From contig JAJTWR010000308.1 in the NCBI GenBank assembly GCA_021613335.1, forward strand, positions 2,251,001 through 2,315,000: a DNA stretch of 64,000 bases, given 5' to 3'. Of the stretch, positions 1 to 11,104 are shown in pieces. The position numbers and the translations under genes were made by a program. The notes beneath the pieces are model-generated. The model ran no database searches. It had not been told where the DNA came from and saw nothing but the letters and a program-made list of their open reading frames with translations. Source of the DNA: Whitmania pigra (lineage: Eukaryota; Annelida; Clitellata; Hirudinida; Haemopidae). The stretch's first letter is position 1. Every line of letters starts with the position of its first letter.

Positions 1-736
1 CTCGTACACTGTTGCCTACAAGCTTCAAGTAATTTCTAGAGCAAAAGACAAAGGTAACAGAGCAGCTGCTCGGGAGTTCAACGTTAATGAAGTATCGGTT
101 CGCGATTGGAGAAAGAAGGAATGATTGCTTGAGAAACTGAACCTGAGAAAACGTGCATGCCTTGGCCAAAATGCGAAATGGCCAAAGTTAGAGTCTGATC
201 TAAAGCTATGGGTCTTGGAACAAAGGAAGAGATAGCTTTTGACATTCCCGCTTAGTGAAAGCATCTGGCTCCAGAACTGTGGCAATAACAACAAGTGGTT
301 ACGTACGGACATGTTTCACAGTCATACTTGCAACGGACTATAATCAAATAAATAAATAAATAGATTGAAATATCGACGTCGTTAAGAAAGTGGCTGATAA
401 AAGTAACTCGTACACTGTTGCCTACAAGCTTCAAGTAATTTCTAGAGCAAAAGACAAAGGTAACAGAGCAGCTGCTCGGGAGTTCAACGTTAATGAAGTA
501 TCGGTTCGCGATTGGAGAAAGAAGGAATGATTGCTTGAGAAACTGAACCTGAGAAAACGTGCATGCCTTGGCCAAAATGCGAAATGGCCAAAGTTAGAGT
601 CTGATCTGAAGCTATGGGTCTTGGAACAAAGGAAGAGATAGCTTTTGACATTCCCGCTTAGTGAAAGCATCTGGCTCCAGAACTGTGGCAATAACAACAA
701 GTGGTTACGTACGGACATGTTTCACAGTCATACTTG
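1..736. repeat. Direct duplication, 330 bp, offset 406 bp
   Basis: Bases 1-330 recur at 407-736 with only one or two substitutions. The 76 bp between them begins with an A/T-rich retroposon-like tail (caatcaaataaataaata-like, near 331-361). The copies carry the helix-turn-helix of a pogo-like transposase. Confidence 0.9.
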
Positions 737-1172
737 GATGCTCTGCGGCTGGCACCAAGTCAAAACCATATTGATTTTCAAGAGACAATGCGAAAAATTT
801 TCAGCATGAAGCCCTGGATTCAGAAATGTTCTGAAAAAAGAGGGGATTCTTTTCAAAGAGCTCGCGGTTGATCATGAATGCAATGATTGCTCATAAAGAG
901 GAGTCAGTTAAAAAGATGCTCAACTTAAGCGGATGTCACATTGCAATCATCCCGGGTGGTCTATCATCCAAACTGCAACTACAAATCGTTGAGAAATTGA
1001 CAGATCTGAGAGGGAGGAATTGATGCAGAATGGCACATACACCGTCTGGCTAGACAGGAAGGCCTTGTATTCCGAGGTATGCACGTGGGTTGCACGAGCA
1101 TGGGACAAAGTGTTTCCTGATTTGATTCTGAGTGGCTTTAGAAATGCTGGCATTAAGTCTACAGGAAAGGAA
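1..1172 (+). pseudogene. Decayed pogo/jerky-like DDE transposase with duplicated head
   Basis: The plus strand reads a helix-turn-helix of the psq/CENP-B type (motif REFNVNEVSVRDWRKKE, near 75-122 and again near 481-528). It is followed by frame-broken pieces that resemble the end of a pogo/jerky DDE domain: IIPGGLSSKLQ near 947-980 and KVFPDLILSGFRNAGI near 1110-1157. Stops (for example TGA right after the helix-turn-helix) and frame changes show that it is dead. Bases 1-330 are repeated almost exactly at 407-736, so the head is present twice. Family placement comes from motif recognition. The left part of the element lies outside the window or has been lost. Confidence 0.6.
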
Positions 1173-2061
1173 TAAAGTGACCACCCGGACTTTTAACTAG
1201 CCTGCGATTTGGCATGAAAATGAATATGAAGACTGTTTGACTTTTGACGGATTTGAAGGCTTAGCTGATGATGAGGAATAATTATTGGTCTTATGATTGA
1301 TTTTTTGAATATCTGTTAATAAATTGTTTAAAAACTTCAAAGAACTTGTTAACGATTCATGAGCTCGCTGCAATTGACCAAAATTGGTCACGAGTCGTTT
1401 CGATATTGCGTTTTCTCTTCAATTCTTCCTCGAAACTATTTTTATCTTAAGATTTGCATCAACTTCCTACTTTGGAATGCATATTGTTTACGCATAATAA
1501 TTTGTAAGACAAAAGTGAAGCAATACTTCAAAGGACGGTAACGAACTCGTTAACCAATTCCACGCTGCAACGAGTCCGCTTAACAAGTCTCTGTGTCCCA
1601 TAACTTACTAAATATGGAAATCACATATTTTAAATGTACAAATCTTAAAAGACATTTTTGAATATTTGAGATCAATTCTTGGAGTAGATAATGAAGTAAA
1701 TCAGATGCATCATGCTGTGAGACACAGCTTCAATGGAAAGTATAGCATTGTTGACGTCCAAACCGTACATCAATTATAACATGAAATTTCATGAGATTTC
1801 AAGGTTAAAGTCTCCCTTTCAAGAACCATAAATGGATCATTGATCTGAGCATGAAATGCAGCTCATGTACAATAACCTTTATAATTGCATTGAAAGAAAC
1901 AAGGTTTTATTTAAATAAATTGAGATCAATTCTTGAAGCAGATACTGAAGTTATGCATTTGTACCATGTTCTGGGACACAGCTTCACTGTGAAGGTATGG
2001 CATTGTTGAGGTTCAAACAGTGCATCAACTATAACATAAAAGTGTGGCCAAAAGCTGCATA
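1173..2061. repeat. Gene-free AT-rich stretch with a diverged 115-bp duplication
   Basis: I see no credible gene here. A block starting gagatcaattcttgg at about 1669-1785 recurs, diverged, at about 1921-2034. Both copies share the run 'gacacagcttca' and end near 'catcaa-tataac', with a period of about 252 bp. This is probably old mobile-element sequence. Confidence 0.5.
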
Positions 2062-2063
2062 TA

Positions 2064-3643
2064 CAGTGCTAGAAAAAATGTTACGACAGTCCCCATTTTT
2101 TTGTAATAACTTAAGTTTAAATTATCGTACGAAGCTCAAATTTAGAAGAACTGTATAACATCCTTAAAGAATATAACTCGTATTTTTTTTTTCATTTTGA
2201 TCAAGAATTAAGCGCAAATCCCACAAAAATCCATTTTTTTGCATAGAAATATTGTTACGACAGGTTACAAAAAAACTCATGAATTTCAGTACTTTGGCAA
2301 ATACTTTTATTTAAAACTAAATGAAATAATGTTTCAATAGGTTGTCATTCCTCCTTTCTTAGAAATAACATCTATGCACCTATTTTTCATGGAGAAAATC
2401 AGTGTTTTGATGACCTTTTCATCCAAATTTCTCCAGGCGCTCCAAATCGCTTCTTTCAATTCATTTTATGTGTTATATTGTTGTCCATTGCCATAAACGG
2501 ATCTTGAAAGAAGGCCCCAGACATTTTCAATCGGATTCAAGTCGGGGGAACACGTGGGCCCCTCCATCACTTGCATGTTGGACTCCTGGAAAAATGCTCT
2601 GGTTGCCTTGGAAACATGAATAAGAGCATTATCTTGTTGAAATTCATGTTGTTTTGCTTCAGCTAAAGGAAGGAGATGATCCTTGAGCATTTTGATGTAC
2701 TTCTGAGAGTCCTGCCTCCCTTTCAAAAGCACCAGTTCAGTCCTCCCAAATGCTGAAATTCCTCCCCAGACCATCACAGAGCCTCCTCCGTGTTTTCTGC
2801 TAAAAAAACATCTCTTTCTTTTCTAAGATCATGCCAGTAGTATTTATAGTCATCTGGACCATCAAGGTTGAATTTTTTTTCATCTGTGAAATTTACGCGT
2901 TCCCATTTTTCGTTGTAGCTGACCATCTCTTTTGCCCAGAGGAGGCGTTTTTTCTTGTGATGGACTTTTAACGCTGGAACTCGCTTTCGCATTTCGTATT
3001 TCAACTGTCCACTTGAATTAAGATAATTGCAGACTGTCCTAACATGGACATCCAAGTTCAGCTTATCTTTTAGCTGTTTACAAAAATATTCTCCTTGTGA
3101 AGCCTCGCTGATGAAACGTCTCTGAATCTGATTCGAGAGTTTTTTCGGTCTTCTGCTCTTGTACTTCTTACCATATGAGTCTGGATTATCCAAAAAACAT
3201 TTGATGACAGCTCTTGACCTATTCAACTCATGTGCAATCTTTATTATTGAATAGTTTGCCTTCCTAAGGGCCTTAACTTGTCCTCTTTCTCCTTCTGTCA
3301 AACCGGCTTTCTTTCCCGTGATGAAATGAATGTAAAAGGAAGTTTTGAATTTCACACTCCTTTACATAGCCTTCTTAATGACAATTTAATGTTTGATCCT
3401 TCTAATGAGACTTTGAAATTGATGAAACGAGTCCAAACCGGAAACTGTCGTAATAATATTTCCAGGCCAAAAATGGTTCATTTGCATAATTTACGGGAAC
3501 CATTAACCCACATGAAAGGAAATTTTGCACGATGTTTACAAATGGTGTTTTATATAATTGCTGAAAATTTCAGCAAGATATGTTAATTTGTAAGGAAATT
3601 ATCCATAAAAAGTGGGTATGTCGTAACAATATTTCTAGCACTG
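2064..3643 (-). mobile_element. Tc1-family DNA transposon, nearly complete, with IR/DR ends
   Basis: The element is 1,580 bp and is bounded by TA on both sides (2062-2063 and 3644-3645). The outer ends are imperfect inverted repeats beginning CAGTGCTAGAAA. The end motif 'atattgttacgacag' recurs inside each end: outer near 2075-2092 and 3617-3635, inner near 2247-2264 and 3447-3465. This is the inverted-repeat/direct-repeat layout of Sleeping-Beauty-type Tc1 elements. It carries one transposase gene on the minus strand. Boundaries, TA duplication and repeats are read directly; the family assignment rests on the transposase. Confidence 0.88.
2466..3355 (-). pseudogene. Tc1 transposase, one frameshift
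   Basis: This is a DDE transposase that would cut and paste its own element. An N-terminal helix-turn-helix (TEGERGQVKALRKANYSI...) is followed by the catalytic core: D in FTDEKKFNLDG, D in FQQDNALIHV and E in SPDLNPIENVW. There are 34 residues between the second D and the E, so it is DD34E as in Tc1. The frame is broken once at a T homopolymer near 2802-2808: the upstream frame runs on to a stop while the downstream frame resumes as GGGSVMVWGGI. A one-base loss there explains it, as would a sequencing error. The transposase is otherwise intact, so the insertion looks fairly recent. Confidence 0.88.
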
Positions 3644-4093
3644 TAATTTATACCATCCAATGGGTTTCATGATTTTCTCTTATAGCAATGTAGAAAATCA
3701 AGTGACACATCACCAGAAAAAGCCAAAGCAGTGGTGGTAATTCATTACAATTACCAATTTGAATCTTCATAATGAGTTCCAAGAGAATAAGCTAAGACTT
3801 CCATTTTGTTTTCCAATAAAGATTGCAAAGACTGATAACTGACACTATTACCAAAATTGTATCTATTTTGTTCCATGCTTTTGAGAAGTGTTTAAAGAGT
3901 TTTTTTAATAGTTTGACTATTAAAATATTAAACAGCACCAACCAAATCTGTCTGAACCACCAGTGCTGAAAAAAACAGTCACACCGACTGAAAACATTAG
4001 CTCCAATTATAATTATGAGTAACAAAGAATTGAAAAATTATGATGAAAATTCATAAAATAGTACAACACAAAACAAAAGTTTCAAATAGTTAC

Positions 4094-4322
4094 TGTTGTT
4101 GTGGAATATTAATTAGGTTTATTATTATATAATTAGTTTTATATAAAATTCAGTATCTTCGCGATGTATTAGGTTAAAGATCGCTCTTCTGTAGCTCTTC
4201 TATAGCTCTCCGATCACTCTGACTATTCTCTCATTCCACTCCAATCCATCTCCCAGTTAGTCTCTCATACTTTCTACAGTTTAGTTGTAGCAATAAACGA
4301 ACATAGTAGTCAAGATACAACA
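4094..4322. mobile_element. Solo LTR of a retrotransposon
   Basis: The 229-bp block starts TGTTG and ends CAACA, and is flanked by a perfect 5-bp target duplication, gttac (4089-4093 and 4323-4327). It contains an AATAAA-like run near its 3' end (caataaacg). No internal retroviral-type genes are attached, so this is the remnant left after LTR-LTR recombination. The terminal TG...CA and the 5-bp duplication are typical of Gypsy/BEL-type LTRs. Confidence 0.8.
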
Positions 4323-4669
4323 GTTACCATCAATTAATTTATGTTAAATTCAAGTTGACGTCATAAATTCGAAAGCTGGACAATGCAATGATTAGCGTGA
4401 ATGTTTTGTCACATGCTTCTGTAAGCATATATCGAAAGTTCTTTATGCAATGCACTAACGCCCAATCAATTATAAACTATTTAAAATTAAAAATATAGTC
4501 TAAAACTTTTACAAAAACAATCAACAGTCTGTGCTATCATTTTAATGTTTTAATTTTTTGTTGGTCGGAAATCAAATTCATGTAAATGTAATCTAGCATA
4601 ACACGCATACGATTATAGCACGCATAGGGGGTGCGTGGTAAGTAAAATCGAACATAACACGCGTGTAAT

Positions 4670-5290
4670 ATGGGTGAAAATACGATAGTTCTTTTTCTAG
4701 GAATGCGATCAGTTGTTCGTTTGGCTCTAAGGCATCGCCTTCTGAAAACGCTTCACGAAGATGACCCAGGATACATACGGATGAAACTGATAGCTCGAAG
4801 ATGCGTTTATTGGCAGGGCATTGACAGGGATGTTGGAGAACATGTGAAGAATTGCAATTCCAAGTGGCCTAAAGTATTTCAGACGGTAGTGGTAGATGTA
4901 GTGGTTGCCTTTTCAAGTGACACAATTAAAGAGTTATATAGGATTTTTGCTCAGCATGGATTTCTTAATGTGTGTCGGACAACGGAACACAGTTCACATC
5001 TCAGGAGTTCCATAGTTTCTGTCAGCAGTATGATACTCAACACCTTCGTATCACTCTCAGGGTAATGGCCAGGTAGAATGTTTTGTGGACACCTTCAAGA
5101 GGACTTTTCAGAAATTGAGGAGAGGGCGCCACATCAGATGTGATTCAGAAATTTCTGTGGACTTACAGGTCAAAGCCCTGTTTATCTTCACCAGGTCAGA
5201 AGACACCCGCGGTGAACTGCATTGGATGTCAGTTTAGGACTCCGATAAGCGATCTACAGTTGCAGAGTCATCTAAAACAATCTAGCCAAT
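4670..5290 (+). pseudogene. Gypsy-type integrase fragment, degenerate
   Basis: The reading frame from 4670 contains a recognisable integrase zinc-binding region: H and H near RHRLLKTLHEDDPGYIRMK, then W and C near VYWQGIDRDVGEHVKNC. Shifted pieces follow that resemble the integrase core (STIKELYRIFAQHGF..., then 'QHLRITLRVM'). Stops and frameshifts break it. No gag, protease or reverse transcriptase is seen nearby. It may or may not belong with the solo LTR 350 bp upstream; that link is inference. Confidence 0.6.
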
Positions 5291-5895
5291 TGTTAGTATA
5301 ATAATATCACTAACCTTATCTACGAAATTGACAAATCTTTGCGAACTAGTCAGATATGATCTATCAATAATTGCTGTATCGATTAAAAATAATCTTTAGA
5401 CATAAACAATTTAAAAATTATAAAATGCGATTATTCAGAAAAAATTAATTTTAAAAATAAAAGCTCATTTTTTTACATTTTTATAAAAACGCGAAATTGA
5501 TAAAACGGATAAAATCTAAAAATACTGTAAAACTTCTCTATAAATAAAATATCTATTAACGAAATATTCGGTGCAATGTATTGCTTACTAAAACTGCTAT
5601 GCGATCCGCGATTAAAAACTCGGATCTAAACGACGGCCATGAATAATTAATATCAACGCTGAAGCGGGAAATGCGAAGTGGGAAATTCTATTGTTGACGC
5701 CAGAGTAGTGAACATGAAATTTAAACTAATTCAAAAAGTATAGATATTTGAAAACTCTTAAAACGCAGCCTAACTCGAATAAAAATAACTATTTCATAAC
5801 AATAGCAACTGCATATCCCGAATGCAATCATAAGTAAACTGATATTACATTATCCTAATCCTAACCAGGGACGTAATTTGGGGGCAGGGGGAATG
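5275..5895. repeat. Dispersed repeat, copy 1
   Basis: From 'aacaatctagccaattgtta' to 'accagggacgtaatttgggg' this block is about 97% identical by eye to 10526-11104. It is non-coding and AT-rich, and ends in the 20-mer cagggacgtaatttgggg. Copy 2 lacks about 45 bp near the right end. It is probably a non-autonomous mobile element; the class is unknown. Confidence 0.75.
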
Positions 5896-5936
5896 CCTTC
5901 GTCACATTCCAATTGCTGTGAGACAAGACATCCCAG

Positions 5937-6500
5937 TTGAGACTCCCTTCGCCTAATAAGGTCTTAAAGAAAGTGGTGGAAACTACCAAAACGGCGGTAG
6001 CTAAAGCAAATTCTCGCAAGATTGCGTTGCATCGGAAGGTATACTTCTTGCGAGAGGGCTTTTCACTACCCTGTAAGAAAAATAGACTCTCTCCGAGGAG
6101 AGACATTCTTGCAAAAGCTAATGACTGGATTGCAGCCGGCCTGGAAGGCTTGAGACACTATTCCCAGATGCTTAGGGATAGCGGCAAAAGGCCGGATGTT
6201 GTTCTCGCATCGTCGTCGTCAGGCGCTCTCATTTTGTTAGAGTTGACTGCCCCGTGAGAAGATAGAATCGAAGCAAGTAATGTGCTGAAAGAAGAGAATC
6301 CATCTGAGCTAGCGAAAGATCTATAGGTGAGCGGGTTTCGGGTAACGCTAATGCCCATTGAAGTTGGAACGAGAGGGTTAGTTGGTAAGTCAGCCTACAC
6401 GTTCCTCACTCAAATAGGTTTATCGAGCAGGGAAAGAACTAGGGCTATGATAAAAATGTCGGAGGCTGCATAGGCAGCATCGTGTTGGATTTGGGAGATG
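5937..6500 (+). pseudogene. Retroelement C-terminal fragment with nuclease-like motif
   Basis: The plus-strand frame reads DWIAAGLEGLRHY, then RPDVVLASSSSGALILLELT, then EDRIEASNVLKEENPSEL, VSGFRVTLMPIEVGTRGLVG and a helical tail ending near WIWEMRGR. I recognise this block from the C-terminal ends of reverse-transcriptase-associated proteins in many animals. RPD...LLELT looks like a PD-(D/E)XK nuclease core. In-frame stops (TGA at about 6253-6258, and others) show that it is dead. No reverse transcriptase domain is next to it. The nuclease reading is inference from the spacing of the acidic residues. Confidence 0.5.
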
Positions 6501-6599
6501 AGAGGCCGTAAGCGTTGCTTAGAATAAAGATCGTCACAAATTTGGGTCGAAACGTTTCATGACGGGGGCACTCCTCTGATGATTCCTTGTGGGTTAGCT

Positions 6600-7390
6600 C
6601 CGCGGTAGGAGTTTCGAGAATTATGTCATTGGGGTTCAACTTCTAATTTAAAGCCTTTTTTGCTTTTCCGTAGTTATATTTACATAACTTACTCTTAAAT
6701 TGGGTTACTGGAAGGTGTTCTAAAACGTCTTGGAGGATAATGAAATGACCGTGTAAAATAGATTCCAAATTTTATGCCTTATCAGCATCCAGATAAAGCA
6801 AGCAATATGACACATACAAAGAATAAATACAAAGTTGTGAACAAGGACGTAATTTGAGACTCTGGTTTTAGATGTGAAAAAGGCATCTCGTGTTTTACGA
6901 AGGTCCACCACCCCCCCTGAATTTTAGCTAGAAGCAAAAAAAGGTCATTTCAAGTTGTGCTTAAATGACGCCCCTTATTGTGCACTAGTTGGGCTGATGT
7001 TCATAGTAAATCTTTGCTGTTTTGATATAATAGAAGTACAAGTCGACACAATGACTGAGGCTTCTTGTTTGCTTATTATCAAACGAAATCAATCGTTTTG
7101 ATTTATTTTATTAAATTAAACTACTTTAAAATTTCTCTGAGTAAACGTCGGTTCATTCGAAATTGTATCGAGAAAGTCGACTAAGTTCCGCAATCAGAAC
7201 AACTTGCTTCTTTCCTCTGTTAAATAAAAATAAAATACTCTTTGATCTTGAAACAAGTTTAAATTTTGTTATCTTGTTATAGGTTTCATATTACATGATT
7301 TCATTATAAAAACTCAAATGATAAAGTTAACAAGTGATTTATCAAGTGTTAAACTCATTAAACCACTGTAAGTTAATGTTATGTCAACGA
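6600..7390. other. Intergenic, small repeat remnant only
   Basis: No convincing gene is present. Near 6842-6925 a diverged piece of the 'ggacgtaatttg ... catctcgtgt ... cccccc' repeat family occurs (compare 11072-11210). The short open frames here have no recognisable domains. Confidence 0.4.
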
Positions 7391-7394
7391 GTTT

Positions 7395-8575
7395 TATCTT
7401 ACTCGAAAGCCTCGGGATACAGATCTAACGACTTGGAGATTTTCTTTGTCAATTGCTTGTGTGGATTCTTTTCAATAAAATCCAACAGGAACGCATTCAA
7501 ATGCTGGTTTTCAACCTGATAAATATCATCTACAATGTAATGACCGTTGTTATAAGTGCTAAATATTTTTAACTCACCGGTATCTTCATGCAGCGGTTCA
7601 TAGCCTTAATAAAGCATTATATTAATTAGTTAACTGAATAGTAGTTACCATAAATTTGTTATATTGTAAACAAATTAACAACTAAAGCATTGCATCTACA
7701 ATGTCACCAATAGGAGCCAAACTGCACATCCTTGACATCAGCTTACTGAAAATTGTGAAATAATTGAAAGTCACTTAAAGTTTGAATAAATGTGTAGTGA
7801 GTCTTACATTTTGAAATCTGTTGAAAACTTTTTTATGTCTACATTATCCAGTATGTACCTTGTCAAGTTTTAAAATGATGTTAGAAATACTGTAAATTAC
7901 TTACATAATTTAAAAACTAAATTTCGGAAATTTGTTCACTTAACTAAACAATTAAACAAAAGTTTAGATCCGAAAATTGTTGAAAATAATGGTTTCTTTT
8001 TTACCAAATTCCAACTCACTTTATTATCCTCAACGTTGCAAAATGCATTTCATAGTCCAGACATTTTAAAAGTAGCTAAAAAAATATGATAAACACTGTT
8101 TATCACCATACCATACCATACCATACCATACCATACCATACCATACCATACCAACCATACCATACCATACCATACCATACCATACCATACCATACCACCA
8201 TACCATACCATACCATACCATACCATACCATACCACCATACCATACCATACCATACCATACCATACCATACCATACCATACCATACCATACCATACCATA
8301 CCATACCTACCATACCATACCATACCATACCATACCATACCATACCATACCATACCATACCATACCATACCATACCATACCATACCATACCATACCATAC
8401 CTAACTCGCACGCCGTGAATTTACGTACCTCTTCAATTTCTCTCATGTCGTTGTGTTTATAGCCGCCAGCACATAACAGGGAATTTCCTAAATTTACGGC
8501 GACGCAATCGCTTTCATGTTTAAGTTGTACCCTCTCAGGGAGGCTTAATATCTCACATAGGCTACTCGGGTTCAT
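7395..8575 (-). other. Possible further exons of the ZYG11-like gene, unresolved
   Basis: Several short open pieces with fair splice borders lie downstream of the LRR gene on the same strand. About 8575-8429 reads MNPSSLCEILSLPERVQ... and ends at a GAAGAG|GTACGT donor. About 7744-7690 reads KLMSRMCSLAPIG. About 7519-7395 reads VENQHLNAFLLDFIEKNP... to a stop. They could be the C-terminal repeat part of the ZYG11-like protein or a separate small gene. I could not join them in one frame, so no product is claimed. Confidence 0.3.
8106..8402. repeat. Pentanucleotide array (CCATA)n, about 59 units
   Basis: About 297 bp of CCATA repeat with a few phase-breaking units (for example 'ccaacc', 'ccacc', 'cctacc'). 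All frames stay open because the 15-bp super-period contains no stop, producing spurious MVWYG / IPYHT proteins. It sits between candidate exons of the minus-strand LRR gene and is probably intronic or downstream. Confidence 0.97.
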
Positions 8576-8896
8576 TACCTTTGAAAATAAAACTACATTT
8601 AATTACAAGAAAATTCTATTTAAATTAAAATTCTTAATGTTCGCTTACATTAAATTGAATCAAATTTCATGTCCTAAATAAAAACTAACAATTACATAAT
8701 TAATAAAACAATTTAACCCTTTCCTGATTGAAATTCTTGGCTGTTGTAACGAAATTGTTGCTCCCGAAACCCTTGAAATTTCTTTTAGGCAGAAAATCTG
8801 TTTTCCATCTGTGTCAAATTAATACAAAATTATGCGATATTTAATCAAGTTACTAAAACATGTTTTCATTTTAAGGGATAGTATCAAACAAAATAA

Positions 8897-10020
8897 CTAC
8901 AGTGACATATTGCGACTGAATATTCCCAGGATTTGCAACGGGTACTCTCCCTTACTGATAAAATCAAATAAAGCCTTATCTGTAACATAACACAATGGTT
9001 TTGTCACAATGATGGTTCTGAAAAAATAATAAATGTTTTAATAATTAGAGAATTAAGATAATTTCAAACAATTATCCATTAGATTTAATAGTGTCAAGAT
9101 ATCCATGACAATGATAGCTCATTTTGTCAAACCTAATTTGCTTAAGCGCTCCCAAAGCTCGCACAACTTTAAATCCATTCTTTCCGATGACATGACTGAG
9201 ATTCAAATGTCTGAGATTTTTGTAGGTCTCCATCAAACCTAAGCTAATATCAGTCAAATAAATTTCTCTAAGATCGAGGCGCTCCAAGGATTCTGGATCA
9301 ATACGCAGGGGTAGCTCATTCAATTCTTTATTGAGAGATAGACGCTTTAATCGAAAAATTGGAAATTTGGAGCTATCTCCCGGTGGTATTTCTATTGAAT
9401 GATCTTGATTTTCACTGAGGTATAAATTGGTGTAAATATTTTAAGTAAATCCTTTCCATAAACAGTGGGTCTCACCATGCCAAACTCAATTCCAGATTTT
9501 CCAGGGATCTGGCAACCTCCGAAAGGCAGTCGGACACTTCCATTGGGTCCGAGTACATAATATGAACACTGAGACTTTTCATCGTTGGCTTCTTCTTGCA
9601 AATGAAGCTCACATCCTTGGTTCGTAGAAGTACTCGATCGGTGAAATAACTGAGGTCTTCCCACTGGAGTTTATTCATGTTTTCCACGCACGGAAACAGT
9701 TCTTCGGGCAAAATCCTCCAGCACATCTCTCTACTCTTTGCAAGGATCTTGTCGAACACGCTGGGTGGCAAGTAAATACCGCTCAGCGTTTCTGTTTACA
9801 ATCCATTTAATTGAACACTCAAATCGGGCAGTTACGTAAGAATTCAATATAAAGAAAATTGAGATAAATTTTTAAAAATCATTTCAATATATGCAGACCG
9901 ATTTTATCTCTGTTGGCAATTATTGCTATGAATGATCATGGTAATAACTATTTAGACATTTAGTAGTGGTTTCATTTTCCTATTGACCGATATCTTACCG
10001 TTTCCGACTTTGAAAGACAT
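8897..10020 (-). CDS. ZYG11/ZER1-like leucine-rich repeat protein (partial model)
   Basis: ZYG11-family proteins are substrate receptors for CUL2 ubiquitin ligases and have an LRR half followed by an armadillo-like half. Exons seen: 10020-9999 (MSFKVGN), 9791-9476 (starts ETLSGIYLPPSVFDKIL), 9414 down to about 9072 (LRRs such as LERLDLREIYLTDISLG and LRHLNLSHVIG), and about 9017-8897. The last reads VTDKALFDFISKGEYPLQILGIF, which resembles the ZYG11 stretch just after the LRRs. The first three exons join in frame, one intron being only 61 bp. The join to the fourth is not solved, because the third exon reaches a stop at 9072 before any good donor. The armadillo half is not securely found. It could be a truncated paralogue or a gene with missed exons. 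Confidence 0.58.
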
Positions 10021-10525
10021 GTTTTGTTTTTCTTTGGAAAATATTTCGCCAAAGTTGAGGACTGTTTGTTCCAACAAGAAGTCCCTGAGGGATCGCATTC
10101 TTTTGATTGACCTGTTGGATGAAGCTAAATTACAACATCATTCGATCGCGATTGTATTTTGTGATTGGATGAAATTGGAGCGCCAGAACATATTAGAATG
10201 GGTACTAGAAATAGCCTTGGGCTAGCGCTCGCAAGTCCAAATCATCTTAGCTGTGCAACGGACAGATAAATAAATACTCCCTTGTCCTATTCATCAAGTT
10301 ACGCCGAGGACATTACTAAAATAATAGTCCATCACTCGCACTCTCTCTCGCTTAGTGAATATTACTGAATATTAACTTGTTGTCGGTTAAGAAACTCGCA
10401 CGTTTTCTATTTCGTCTTCTTCGTGGTCCGAAAGATACAACAATCCTACTTACATTGCCAAATAGAATTTTAGTTTTATCATAATGGCTTACAAGGCATT
10501 ATAAGACAATAGAAAGTGTATCAAG

Positions 10526-11104
10526 AACAATCTAGCCAATTGTTAGTATAATAATATCGTTAACCTTATCTACGAAATTGACAAATCTTTGCGAACTAGT
10601 CAGATGTGATCTATCAATAATTGCTGTATCGATTAAAAATAATTTTTAGACATAAACAACCTAAAAATTATAAAATGCGATTATTCAGAAAAAATTAATT
10701 TTAAAAATAAAAGCTCATTTTTTTAAATTTTTATAAAAACGCGAAATTGATAAAACGGATAAAGTCTAAAAATACTGTAAAACTTCTCTATAAATAAAAT
10801 ATCTATTAACGAAATATTCGGTACAATGTATTGCTTACTAAAACTGCTATGCGATCCGCGATTAAAAACTCGGATCTAAACGACGGCCATGAATAATTAA
10901 TATCAACGGTGAAGCGGGAAATGCGAAGTGGGAAATTCTATTGTTGACGCCAGAGTAGTGAACATGAAATTTAAACTAATTCAAAAAGTATAGATATTTG
11001 AAAACTCTTAAAACGCAGCCTAATAAGGCTAATCATAAGTAAACTGATATTACATTATCCTAATCCTAACCAGGGACGTAATTTGGGGGGCAGGGGGAAT
11101 GCCC
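10526..11104. repeat. Dispersed repeat, copy 2
   Basis: This is a near-identical copy of 5275-5895 in the same orientation, ending in 'cagggacgtaatttgggggg'. It lies in the gap between the divergent LRR gene and the next plus-strand gene. Confidence 0.75.

Noticed and set aside
8050..8575. Long open frames encoding MVWYG or IPYHT repeats
   Set aside because: They are a by-product of the stop-free CCATA array. The frames exist on both strands, and a splice donor precedes the array on the minus strand.
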